From positions 1,302,001 through 1,366,000 of the forward strand of contig OZ024847.1 in the NCBI GenBank assembly GCA_964017145.1: a stretch of DNA of 64,000 nt, given 5' to 3'. A program made the translations under genes and the position numbers. Source of the DNA: Agrocybe praecox. Lineage: Eukaryota; Basidiomycota; Agaricomycetes; Agaricales; Agrocybaceae. Under the pieces are notes generated by a model, which worked only from the letters and a program-made list of their open reading frames with translations, had not been told where the DNA came from and searched no databases. Each line of letters starts with the position of its first letter. Position 1 is the first letter of the stretch. Positions 22,803 to 34,619 of this stretch are shown one piece after another.

Positions 22803-24438
22803 TCAGTGTACTTCAAAGAGATCATCGAAACCAGGAAACCCGGTCAAAAGACGCCGAGAACCACTTCCATCCAACCTGCATAAGACTTCCGCGTATGCAC
22901 AACACATCCCCGCCAGTCCTTCATAAAGGCTCCAAGGATGATCGGGATTGGACATATCTCCTGATGATGTCATTTCTTTCCGGAACGTAGAAAGCAACGC
23001 TAGGTGTGCTGCCCGTGACAGAAAATGTTTACTATCTGAAGATATGTCCAGGACATTCGAAGCCGCTAAAAGAGCGTAGACCGAACCGGCGGCGCCATGG
23101 CAGAGACCGACGCCTTTGCGAAGAAGCCCGCGCCTGTAAACAAGGTTTGCAGCCAATTCTATGGAGGCCCGAATCTTGCCTATAAACCCGTCTTCGACTA
23201 CGATCTTATCTTCTTGATCGTGCAAAACACGAAGGGCAGTAGAGAGAAGGACGATCATTCCGGGAGCACCATGACACCATCTATGATTTGCATATCAAAG
23301 CTAATTCCATGGCTTCGTGGGTTCTGCCAAAACGTACTGAATAAGATTACTTTCGGCACCAACTCCCCTTTGAGTGGGAGCCTTTGTAGGCCAGTTGCCG
23401 TCTTCGTCTTGAATCTCTATCAGCCATGCAACTGTCCCGAAAATGTCTGCGAGATGGGTCCGAACAACAGTTTCTGGACAGCTCAGCAATATATGCAAGA
23501 TACCAGCTAGTGATGAAAGTATTGAACAACGAATTCGATCTCGAGGACAGGGAAGAAGATATTAACCTATACCATGAGCAGCTCCTAGGTAGCGTTTGCC
23601 GTGCCAGGTCCACATCAGCGGAGGTAAACGAGCAAAATCTCCAGTTCTGAACTCTGACGATAATAGAAAGCTCCCGTGCTTTCCGCGAGTCATAATGGAG
23701 TCTACGAGACTCGATAAGGTTTGATCTGAGGTAATGGCTTCAACAGAGGCTCCTTCTTGGCGGGGCTTTCCTTGCATGCTTTTCCGGAGGTATAGAAGTG
23801 CATAGAGGAGCCCTGCACGCCCATATAGGACTTCACAACCGTCTTCTCGATTGCTGGGCGAGTAGACGTCCTCGTGAAAATCTTCGGCCAGGGCTTTTTG
23901 GACAACGTCGGTGAGATATTCCATCGAGGCCTTCCAGTTGCTGCTTATGACGTTTTCTGACGTCCACGGACCTCTAGCCAAGATGAGTGCCGCAATCCCT
24001 ATGTTGGTGTCCAGGAAAGACAGGCGATCCGACGAGTAAGAAAACTCTTTTTTGTGCTTCAGGACATATGCCAGGTGATTGTCTGCTGCAGCTACGAGGT
24101 TTTGAGATGATAAAAAGCCATCATCTATAGAGGCGTCGATTTTGGCAAGATGATACTCCATAAATGCTATCCCTAAAAACGTCGCACAATGTTAGCATCC
24201 AAAGACTAACAATTTACGTGCACGTACCAGACACTCCCGTGTAAATGCTGTCGTATTTTGAAATGCCGTGCATCCCATAAATTGCCTGTTGGATATTCTT
24301 GACTTCCTTTGCTAATGCCACTACAATATCTCTGTATATTCTTTCCCCATCTTCCGCAAGATCAGGGGCTTTACTGGGTAGCGGAATATAGCGAGAATGA
24401 TGTTTAGTTGGCATTGGGGTCAACTTGAGATTCTTCAC
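22803..24438 (-). CDS. LanC-like (LANCL-type) protein
   Basis: Exons 24438-24228, 24172-23567, 23506-23338 and 23280-22803 give 487 codons in one frame. Zinc-site motifs of the lanthionine-cyclase fold are present: WCHGAPG in exon 4 and, further on, GLCHGAAG, which together supply the two Cys and one His ligands. Other alpha-toroid segments such as GRAGLLYALLYLR, AAHGIAGILHILLS and LYEGLAGMCCAYAEVLCRL match the repeated G-x-x-G hairpins. Eukaryotic LANCL proteins add glutathione to dehydroamino acids or bind glutathione; whether this one does so, or cyclises a peptide, cannot be told from sequence. No LanB/LanM-type dehydratase or precursor peptide is visible nearby. Exon 4 begins exactly at the Zn motif and restores QWCHGAPG. 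Confidence 0.9.
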
Positions 24439-25220
24439 GATTTCGGAGAAATCTTAAAAGTCGTCTAAAAATTGGAGTATCCACCCAGAATCGTCATCGG
24501 TACGCATGACTGTGACGGATCTATTCAGGGGATCAACTGCAACTGGTGTCTTGAATGAGCTAATTCATGGCCTTGAGCGAAATTTGTAGTAGCGTCTGAC
24601 TAGCAAATGACATATCATGGTGGTGATTATTTAGGAAAGAGAGATGATCAGTGCCGCAAGCGCCACTCAGTCAAAGTTCGGCAAACAAAAAATAAGAGTG
24701 TTTCAAAGAAGGAATTTCGATTGATTTATCAAATGATAGTAAGTAGTACTTGTAAAATATAGTCCAAGGATGTCCATGCTATATGATTTTAATGATACTA
24801 TGAGATGGAAAAGAAGGGTTGGGATTAATGAGTCGTGGATCCAAATGCAAGACGTGAAATGGGTCGTGTGTGGGAAGCAAGGTGTAAGCGAATGAAGTGA
24901 GTTTGACGGTGTGATGCATGAAGTTAGGAAATGGGGGAAGAATCAAGAATTGATAAAAAATCGAGGAAGAATGAAATCGTCTTGACCGTTTGCAAGACTA
25001 GGGCGAATTAAGATGGTGTTTAAAAGGCCTACAAAAAGATTGAAAGGTCCATGAAGATGCAATCCGCTTTTCTCTCTCGAAATAGAGTCCGATACTATGC
25101 TAGGGTAATGGATGAAAGAGTCCATTATATGGATAATAAACTAAATCTAGTCAGTGCATCATTAAGAATCCGGAGTGAAGACTAGTGGTATTTTTTTTCC
25201 TACCCTCTCACCTCACGGGT
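24439..25220. other. Intergenic region upstream of LanC-like gene
   Basis: About 780 AT-rich bases with no supported gene or repeat. It lies between the LanC-like start and the 3' end of the copper radical oxidase, both on the minus strand. Confidence 0.4.
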
Positions 25221-27730
25221 CTACCTGCCTGCAGGAGCATGCGGTTGCATAGGACTACTCATATAGGGATCATACCTATCCATGCTCATCCCCATACCGT
25301 CTTCTCTATCCCTATAAGGCGACTCTAATTCCGTGTTCAAGCTGGTGGTACTTGCATTCCAGGCCTGACTCCTGTTTTCGTGCTGAAGCGGCATGAACGC
25401 GCTAGAATCCGAGCTCCTCATCCCTCTCCCACCCATAGGAGGAGCGGCTACAGACTCTAAGAGCGCGTTACCAGAAGTAGAGGCAGCTGAAATCATGGGA
25501 TATGAACCCATGGACCCCTTCTTGCTAAGGTTGGCACGGCGGCGGCGGCGAGCAAGGACACCAATAATGATCCCTACAATGGCGATTGCTGCTATTCCGC
25601 CTATAGCACATCCGATGATCAGCCCAATGTTCGACTTTCCCTCTTCTTTCGTCGTGTCAGTGCCCGCCGAGCCGCTAGGCGCGGAACCGGATACAGACGC
25701 CAATCCGACACTTGCTGGAAGGACACTAGCAGATGATGTGGGTTGGGTGCCAATCTTTCCATTTCCTACTATGAGATAAGACCCATTGCTGGGAACATCG
25801 CCGATATTCACGAAGAGGAAAGCAGGTCCAGGCTGAAAGAGATTAGGGTTCGGCGGAAGTTGAGCAACATGCAGAGTAATTGACCCATTCTCATTAACGG
25901 TGTACGTATTATTCAGCTGTAAGAGCCTCTGTCCCATGTTCATTGCATGGGTCGCAAAACCACCTCTGTGGATAGTCACAGTCGTATTATCAGCAGCATC
26001 ATTGGCCGATCCTGAGTAAGAGGTGGCAGGAATCGTGATATCAAATGGGTCACCTCCGTACGACAATGTTTCAGGTATACCTGTAGGCACAGGACGCGTC
26101 TTCGCACTGAAATAGGGTGGATAGAAAATTTCCGCTTGGTACGTGGTTGGGAAATATGTAGTCAGGTTGACGTCAACATTAGGATTAGAGCCAGCGATTA
26201 ACACCGAGGCATCAGGAAGCAGGATGGCCGAGGAATGGTACAATCGAGGAATCTTTGATGAACCTAAGCCTGCATTTGACCAACGTTGGCCTTTAGGTGC
26301 TGTCGGGTCGTAAATTGCTGGTGTCAACACAGGCCCCGAAGCAAGAGACTCTCCGAAAGGCATTTGAGCGTATGTGGGTGTAACACCAGTAGCTTGTGAG
26401 TATCCAGCTGTACCATTGAGGCCTCCGTTCACGACGAGAAGTTTTCCAGTGGGTAAAGTAACAAATTGACCCATTGTTCGACCATCTAGCAAGTCATCAT
26501 CTTGCTCGTATACAGGTGCTGATCCATCCAATGGCTCTGGAGTGATACGCTGACAGTCTTTTGAGGCCGGATATTCCCAAGTATTAATGAAGGGGAATGT
26601 ATAATTTCCCCAAGCATAGTCGTCCATATCAGATCCTCCGCAGAAAATAATAGTTGGGTTGTAACTGTTGGCCGGGGTGAGGGGTAACATAGCCGTGGCG
26701 CCTGAGGCAGGGTATACGCGAACAACAGCACCTGGCATATCAGGCAAAGGCGTCTCCGTATTGGTGGTATGGTCCCAAAGAACTGAACGCGTTTCAGCGA
26801 CGAATCTAAGAAAAAGATGGAACGGTTTAACTGACCCGAGGATACATTCGCTTGCACGAACATTTTTCCGGAAGGCATAAGGAACGTATGTGCGTAGGCA
26901 TTGAGTCCCGATGTTCTGATCAGAAATTGGAACGTTTGAGGAGTGGTTTGAACAGATGGGTAATATTCATAGGTGCTATCAGCCGCGCCGCCTTCGTGTT
27001 CTGGGTCGACATTTGGGTAATTTCGGTTTATGTATCCACCATTTACGAAGCCTCCGATAATGACAACATTTCCATCGCCTGTTGCTTCGGCAGCAGAATA
27101 CCATCGACTATTGTGCATGGAAAGGACGGTTGGCTCGTCGAACCATTGGCAATCGGACGAAGCGAAGTTGTCCGTATTTTTGCATGGGGTCAAAACGCGT
27201 ATCGCCTTGGTACCGTCAAAGTCCTGATATGTAGCATCCCAAGAGGCAGAATAACCTCCTGGATTCAATTGCGAACCAAGGTTTCCTCCAGGACCAACGG
27301 CGCCATTGCCTCCCAAGGTAATGAATGAACCATTCGGTAAATGCATGCCTGACGAACAGAAAACATTTGTCCGCACATCCATGGTGGTTGCTTCGTGGGT
27401 TGCAATATCCCTACATTTTACTTCAGAACCTCCGAATCGGCGGCAAACGGTGCACATACCATACTGCACCCCATGCTGAATGGCCATTGACTTGAGCAGC
27501 ATTTCCTTCCGCTTTATCCAGCATATACACCTTCTCCTCGTTACCCACGAACATCTGCAAATAAAACCACGATAAAAACCAAAACCACGACGCGTCGAAA
27601 TTAGAATACATACCATCATGGCGCTAATTAAAGTGTTTCCTCCATCGGCGAACGAACCAGCAGTAGCCGCCCTGACTGAAGAGGAGGCTAAAGTGAGAGT
27701 TGCAGCCTCAACAAAATGACGTGGTCGCAT
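25221..27730 (-). CDS. Copper radical oxidase (glyoxal/galactose oxidase type), membrane-anchored
   Basis: Copper radical oxidases oxidise small aldehydes or alcohols and deliver H2O2 outside the cell. Exons 27730-27614, 27554-27460, 27410-26836 and 26782-25221 give 782 codons in one frame. A signal-peptide-like start is followed by the glyoxal-oxidase N-terminal propeller. Likely active-site residues by family position are the Cys in VFCSSGMHL, which forms the thioether with a Tyr further on, the Tyr-His pair in RLYHSSAILLPD and the His in FATHAMNMGQR. The C-terminal DUF1929 part is followed by a Ser/Ala/Gly-rich linker, one transmembrane helix (GLIIGCAIGGIAAIAIVGII) and a basic RRRRR stop-transfer. 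A ~100-residue cytosolic Ser-rich tail ends the protein, so the enzyme should be tethered with its catalytic domain outside. It is near the oxalate decarboxylase on the same strand. Confidence 0.93.
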
Positions 27731-29066
27731 AAAGAAAATGCGGCTAAAAGCAAGAAAGGAGAACGAAAGAAAGAATATTCGGCTAAAATGGACACTGTCA
27801 TGAAGTATTCAGGGTCGCTGATCCCAGAAAGACCTCGATCACCGCTGTTTAAAAATAAAAAAGTTGGCGCAACCGTCTGCCTAGAGGGGACCTCGGAAAC
27901 AGGCATAAGTATCCTCCTAGTTCCAAAACTTTTATGGCAACCGGACCCCGGTACACTAGGTAAATCCAGGCAAAATCCCATTTCGAAAATTTCTTGACGC
28001 TTCTTTGTTGCTTTTCTGCAGCTGAGACGGGCCCACTCTGCGTGTGCCGTGTCACATAGGTTAATATCCTTCCGATGCTAGTCGGACAGTGGACACGTAA
28101 TACCAGTTATCATGCCGCTGGTTGTGCATCTCTACCCACGAGTTCCATTTTTGAGAGCAATAACTACCGAGCTTCTGTTAAGTATATCAAGAATAAGCCA
28201 AGCCTCAGGCCCGAGCACAATCAAAGGTTCCATGGCGTATCATATGCCCCGCAACACGATTGGTAAGTTCTTTCGGACTCCAAAGTTGCGAATCAAGTTA
28301 GGGAGTAAGAGCGTTGCGATGATCACCCATCGTCGATTGCTGACTTTGTGATAGTTTTTCCCGGCCATAATACATAACGACCACACTAACCAACTCAACC
28401 ACAAATCTGTACGCCAAGGTGTTCTGAGGTATGGTCAGCTTAGTGAATGTAATTGTTCTGAAGATATAACTAATGGCCAATTTGAATAGGACGCCTCTGA
28501 GCATTTCAGCTCGTGGCCTCTTTTTATTATCTATCATATGTTGACGCGACAAATCCTTGAATGTGCAAGTGCGACGAGTCGACCTTAAGCTTACTATCAC
28601 GTAAAACGGTGTGCAAAAGTTTCGGGAGTTGCAAAATCAGGTCTACAGACATTATTTTTGTCTCTTTTTCTCTGTAAATTTGCATCTGAGTAGCGTAGCA
28701 TGTCTTTATTTTGATTATGAAAAAAAATCAGCTGAAGCTCTATTCAATGTGGCATACCACGGTTATCAAATGTGAAAATATGATTCATTTTGAGTAACAC
28801 ATTATTTACGGTAGCAAATCTTTTTCATATAACCTCATATTTTGTTACAGGTTTACCAAAATATATTTAAATCAACATGCCAATTTTCAAGGCGAAATAC
28901 GGTGAGGGTGCAATGATATAAGGGAGAGGAATTTGAGAGTGACAATTTGCCATCACGCATGTCGAAATTTGAACTCCGCCTGAAATACAGTGAAGCAACA
29001 ACGATTTCTGTGCTCCGCCTGAAATGAAAAGCAACTGTCGAAAGCGTTCTGCCTAGGCTCGTGACC

Positions 29067-29130
29067 AGCCGTTACCTGTCAAACTCCGCTTTATGCCGAG
29101 AGCAGCCGTGAGCATCTCCAGGTAACGGCT
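29067..29130. repeat. Inverted repeat, 12-bp perfect arms
   Basis: AGCCGTTACCTG at 29067-29078 is the exact reverse complement of CAGGTAACGGCT at 29119-29130, with a 40-base spacer. Confidence 0.8.
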
Positions 29131-29894
29131 GGGAGCAACGGGGCGATTTAGTAGGGTCACGCCTTGTCACACGAGACTTAGAATTATTTCGAACTGTTCA
29201 CAGCTGTCAAGTTCACACTTTGCGTTACTGGCCAATGTTCCTCTACCTTTGTCTCGCTATTTTAATGACCGGAGCTATCTCTACATTTTTTTATCATCGA
29301 TGCCTGTCACAAGTTTGAATTTGGGCAGAACCCACTCCTTTCGGGCAATTTCGGAAGGGAGAAGTTGAACCGTGCTACACACAAAACTTTTGCTTAAGCT
29401 CGGCAAATTGGGAATTTTTCTTTTGTTTCAGTAATTTATGTTAATGGCACGGAATAGTAGGTCAGTTTTCAATCAATTATGTTCTTACTCCTATCCACTT
29501 TCATCCCACCGGCCTTTAGGTACCAATTAGCAGAATTTGCCACAAAATCTCAATATCATAGGTATTGGCCCATGGATTATTATCATGATGATAGGCTTTA
29601 TGCGGGCTACAAATTGGCTCTCAAGTTTTGGGTGAACTTTCCACAGCCATTCGAGTAATGACTCTAATGAGTACCGTTGTCTATGAGTTAATGTAATTTG
29701 TAAAATTTATGTTTTTCAATGTATACTATTATTATAACAAGTTTATGGACCATCTATGAGTTGTTAAGAGTGACAAATGTTGAGTGTGGAAAGAGAGAGG
29801 AAAGATTTTGACGAAATGATGCACACGCAAAACACGAAATTTCACTAAGTCCCTGTCACGCAGGGGGCCTTCCTCTAAATCGTCCCCGTAACTC

Positions 29895-30013
29895 CCAGTC
29901 GTTAGGTGGTGATGCCCCTTTTCACAGTCCGATTGATGTCCGCTTGATGTTAGGAAGCCAAACAATGCAGCGATTAAGTAACGGACAGTGACAAATCACC
30001 ACCTAACGTACTG
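29895..30013. repeat. Inverted repeat, ~19-bp arms with one indel
   Basis: CCAGTCGTTAGGTGGTGAT (from 29895) pairs with ATCACCACCTAACGTACTGG (ending 30013). The arms enclose about 80 bases, a size and form compatible with a miniature inverted-repeat element remnant. Confidence 0.75.
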
Positions 30014-30524
30014 GTCGCGAGTCTACGTTCTGCCGTGCAGTGCCATGGTGACAGGCCGTGACAGATTTTGCAACTCCTGAAATGCAGAAATATGTCAGAC
30101 GCGGAATTGCTCCGGGGCCACTCATTCTCACTTTTTAACAAATAAAAAGGCATATACATGTACCTTATGTGCTCATCTATTTCTGTTGAAAAAATAAGAG
30201 TCTCCTCACAAGTACAACGGCCATAAATTCAAGATCTTTTAAAAAACTGCTGAAAATTTTTGCAACTCTGCTAACGTGATAGTATGACCGGCACTATGCC
30301 GCTGAATTTTGTTCGGGAATGTCCGATTCCCAGTATCATCCTTTTCATCGTCCCGGTATTGTGACCACTGGCCACAATGTTTATCTTCGAAGAGGCGAAG
30401 AACAAAAGGTTTGGATCGATAAGGTCAAATGATCTACTTGAGCTTTGACAAAGGTAAATAATTGCATTCGCTCCGCGAGCCTTGCGTGTTTAATTCCTTC
30501 TCACTTTCAAGATCGATTATTGAT

Positions 30525-32612
30525 ATGGACGCTGAAGGACCGAGCAATGCTGACGTCGACGTCGTCATGAGGGACCCTGAACCAGAATGGATCAGGAGAG
30601 CGCCTTGGGGAGACAAACTACGCAATGTGACTCCTCTTACGATTCAGTGAAGTTTCTACTAATATCACCGCTTTTCATTCCAGGTCGCTATCCCATTACC
30701 CAACTTCATGATTGAAGCATTGCAGAATAATCTCCCGTTGTCCGATGAACATCTATCAGTAGTCAATGATCGAGAACGCCACATGGAAAAAATTTATCCC
30801 TCCGTGGAAAAATCAGTTGCTGAAATCGATGAAAGAATAGCACGACTCGAGAAGCTCAGAACGCGTGTCGAGGAAGAATTTGCCAATCCTGTCCTGAAGA
30901 GAACGTTTGCTTGCGACGTTGTTAAATCTGGATTCCGAAACATTCCCATGGAAATCCACATGCTGATTCTGTCTCACTGTGTGTCTTTCGTGCCTTCTCC
31001 AAGAGATGTTTTGCTGCTTTGCAAAATATCGTCGATCTGGAGGCGTGCTGCACTATGTATGCCAGAACTTTGGGCTGGCATCGCTTTCACATTCGGGGTC
31101 AATCATCATGTCTCAACGCAAGGACTCGGGAAATGTTTGGACCTCTTTGCGAGGCGCTCCGGTGCCCTTCCCATGAGAGTACAGCTTGCGTGGAAGGTAA
31201 ATGACCGATTAAACTCAGAAGGTAGTCGCCCTGACGGCCAGGGCGACTCAACAATCGAGGACTTCAACCATGACAGCGAGACGGACCAATCAGATTCGGA
31301 AATAGAAAGCGAGGAGGAGGAGGAGATATCACAACCTGACGATGACAGCCAAAGCGACTCCAAAAGGGAAGGATCGATAGTTGACGAGTTTGAATTCTAT
31401 TCATTTGTCCAGTTCCTTGCTGGATGGTCGAATAACTCTCGAATCTGCTATCTCGATATTATAGCTCCATGTTTACAGCATCTCCTATTCACAGAAACAC
31501 CTGAGGACGCGTACAGTCAACTGGAACATTTAAAATTGAACGGCTGCACATCGTGCAATAGCTTGGGCCATGATTACCATGCGGTGGATTTCAACTTGTA
31601 TCCCGACGCCGAATTAAACCTCGCCGAACTTTTGCAAGCACCAAAGCTAAAATATCTTTCCCTTGGAGATATGATAACTTTTCCCCATGACGCATCGGAA
31701 TCGAGCACAGGACATATTCGAGATACCCATCTTCACACAAGTATTGAATCACCTAGCGACTGGATTGATGTGCTCAAGTTACAATTCATAAATCTTCAAA
31801 AGGGATATTTCTGCTTCAAGAGTACTGCCATAGATCCCACACCAACGGATGTCTCAGACTACATAACTTTAGAGGAGCTGGCCCTGGATTACCGGTTGCT
31901 ATCGGGGAGTCAAATAGAGGACAGCGAGCGGTTCGGCTGCCTATATCCTCTCCGAGCGTTCCGATTCCCTCATCTCAAGCGACTCGGACTATACATGACG
32001 AGGGCGATTATCCCTGAAAATCATAACCCATCTGTACCTCCGGCATCTATAAACCACCAGCCTGATCTGAGCGCACTGTGTTTCTCCTTACCATCTCTAG
32101 AAAATCTTTCCATGAATTTTTCTTGGGGTATTTCTAGCACCCAAGCCATCTTCTTCCTAAATCAATTTGTCACTCTAACAACTTTGACCCTCCTCCTTAC
32201 ATCTCACAACATGCTCGATATCCTATCTCATTTAACTCTCGATAACGAGGACCGGCCTACGTGGATGTCGATGGGAGTCCTACCTAATCTTTCCGCCTTG
32301 AACATTGAGATTGAAAAGGTTCGAGTTCACAGCGCCACAATCCTACCTGCTTTTTTAGATAAAGTCTACAAATTGGTGTCTTCCCGCTGTGGTTCCTCCT
32401 CTGGTCAAGCTTCTCTGGAGTCCTTTCGGCTTATTTCTTGGGTGTACTTTGGCGAAGAAATAAAAGAGCATATGGAGAACCTTATGTCCCGGCTGCGAGA
32501 TCAAATCCATGATGGTCTTAAATTCTCTGCGGCTATCCACGAAACCGCATTTGAAGATTCCCATTGGCATGCAAACATAGATATTCGGGCAGTTGGATGT
32601 TCAATGTATTGA
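30525..32612 (+). CDS. Coiled-coil plus F-box-type protein
   Basis: Exons 30525-30626 and 30684-32612 encode 676 residues. After an acidic start comes a charged coiled coil (about residues 55-100, EKSVAEIDERIARLEKLRTR). It is followed by a canonical Agaricomycete F-box-like segment (about 112-160): IPMEIHMLILSHCV and VLLLCKISSIWRRAALCMPELW. This coil-then-F-box arrangement is common in the large Agaricomycete families proposed to be SCF adaptors. A very acidic linker (SDSEIESEEEEE) and a long Leu-rich C-terminal region with LRR-like spacing follow. The first ATG lies 84 bases downstream of a TTTGACAAAGG tract; no TATA box is obvious. The substrate is unknown. Confidence 0.82.
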
Positions 32613-33190
32613 GTAGAGTATCGCTACACTGCTCTAGACGTTTTACGTCCTATGTCGTTCGCCCTTTATGAGAAGCCAGAGGCTGCGATTATGTGAAAAG
32701 ATCTTTTGATACCTAATAGCATTGCTCAAAATGAACAAATGCGCTTGTATTGAAAAGACAATAACAAAGACGACTGCGCACGCGCGCACTTGCGAAGTGA
32801 CAAGAGATCGGCATTGCGGCACCAAACCACACCACATCAATAATCACACTGTACATAACTTGCGTCCGACGACATTGCCCTTTTGCCCTTGAAGCAAACT
32901 TCAGGCTGACGTTTTCAATCTTTCAGAGTTCCTTTCTCCTAACGAGGCAAAATGATTCCTGTAATCTTATATGGTCTCATCCTGTCGATTATGAAACCTA
33001 GCATCGGATTGGATTAACGACAGATTATGTGAATTAACAAGGAAGTTGAAGGGAATCATCCTGGCAATTCTCACTGGATCAAAGACATCAAATTGAAAAG
33101 TATTTATATTGGCGTGAGGTAAAATGTTTCCACTTCTTTCTCACTCACTAACCAATACTACTCCCAGCCCAGTAGTCTGCCCTATCCGCG
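32613..33190. other. Intergenic region before the dehydrogenase
   Basis: Nothing recognisable in 578 bases apart from a GCGCACGCGCGCACTTGCG run near 32780. Confidence 0.4.
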
Positions 33191-34559
33191 ATGGGAATCC
33201 TGGGACCCATGATTTCGAGGATCGGCGAGATGTTTCCACCAGAGTCCAAATTCTCTGTGGACGATATACCGGACTTGGAAGAAAAAGTCATGATTGTCAC
33301 TGGGGCCAACACCGGTATATCACTCTCAATCATATTACGAGCTGATTGACTAGAAACTATCTGCTTCGTTTACAGGCATCGGCAAGGAAACGGTAAAAGC
33401 CCTGTTGAAACACAATGCAAAAGTGTACCTCGCTGCTCGTAGCTACGAAAGGGCGAAACTAGCTATCGAGGATCTGAAGGAAGAAACCGGAAAAGAGGCT
33501 ATATTCTTGAAGTTAGATTTGTCGGATTTACAATTAGTGAAAGCAGCAGCCGAAGAGTTTCTAAGGTGTGGACGCTTAGTTATCATTTGATCTTCCCCAC
33601 ACTTTCTCACAATGGTTTGAACTTAGCAAAGAGAAAGCGCTTCACGTTCTATTCAATAATGCGTGCGATTTCTAAGCATATACGTGTGGTATAGTTTAGT
33701 ACCCGCTGACGTTCCTACCGCCGTACAGGGGTGTAATGGGACCACCCATTGAGCAAACAACCACCCAAGGATACGACATGCAATTTGGTACCAATGTTCT
33801 AGGTCCGTCCTTTGTAAAGAGACTCTATATGACCTTGTCGGTCGTTAATTTTTTATACAGGTCATTTCTTCTTTACTAAGCTACTATTGCCTAGTCTTCT
33901 CGTTGGTGCCAAATCAAGCCCTGATGGTAAGGCACGCGTAGTAAATACGTCGTCATCAGGCTCTTACGCAGTGAGCACCGTGAACTTCAACACGATGAAA
34001 GAATCCTCGGCAAGGCGAAAGTATGGGCCATGGTTTTTATATTTTCAGAGTAAACTCGTGCGCGCACGTTCCATAAAAACACCCCTACAGATTACTTTGA
34101 CTAGATGCTTAGATACTTGCTTCAGGGCAATGTCCTCTTTTCCAACGAGCTCGCGAGGAGATACGGTGACCAAGGAATAGTGTCAATATCTCTCAATCCG
34201 GGAAATTTCCGTTCAGATCTTCAACGACATCGTACATCAATCCACAGGTTCCTCGTTGTTCGTTTTTCTACTATATATTTTATTACAGTCGAAATGACTA
34301 TTCACTCGTAGAATCTGATACTGTATTCAACATCTCATGGCGCCTTGACACAGCTGTATGCCGGCACATCACCTCAAGGCGCTGAATTGAATGGGAAGGT
34401 TCGTTATAGAGGAATCGACACCCTCGTATGATTTAATTGACGATTCGACAGTACTTGACTCCATGGGCAAGGGTTGGCAAGCCCAATCCCGCCTCGGATG
34501 ACCCCAAACTCGCTCAAGAACTATGGGTGTGGATGGAGGAACAAGTTCAGAATTTCTAA
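33191..34559 (+). pseudogene. Short-chain dehydrogenase (retinol-dehydrogenase-like) with in-frame TAG
   Basis: Eight exons (33191-33314, 33376-33565, 33627-33662, 33729-33802, 33861-34057, 34126-34231, 34289-34398, 34452-34559) sum to 315 codons in one frame, as in classical NAD(P)-dependent SDRs of this group. Seen are the cofactor motif TGANTGIG, ARSYERA, LDLSDL, NNAG (split by an intron), NTSSSGS with the catalytic Ser and a YFQSK that supplies Tyr and Lys. Then come SLNPGNFRSDLQRH and GALTQLYAGTSPQGAELNGKYLTPWA. The frame holds one internal TAG at 34309-34311 (codon 250), where relatives usually have a charged or polar residue. Truncation there removes the last 65 residues but leaves the catalytic core. 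It is a young pseudogene, a truncated active protein, or a sequencing error. Confidence 0.8.
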
Positions 34560-34619
34560 ACGCATCTTAGGCACATAGCCTATTTATATTACAGTCGTAC
34601 GATGACAATATTTTATAGC

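Larger units (their letters stand above)
27731..30524. other. 2.8 kb gene-free region with two inverted repeats
   Basis: No gene could be supported. Short ORFs are scattered and lack domains. Two inverted repeats were found, at 29067-29130 and 29895-30013, the only hints of mobile-element origin. Confidence 0.5.
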
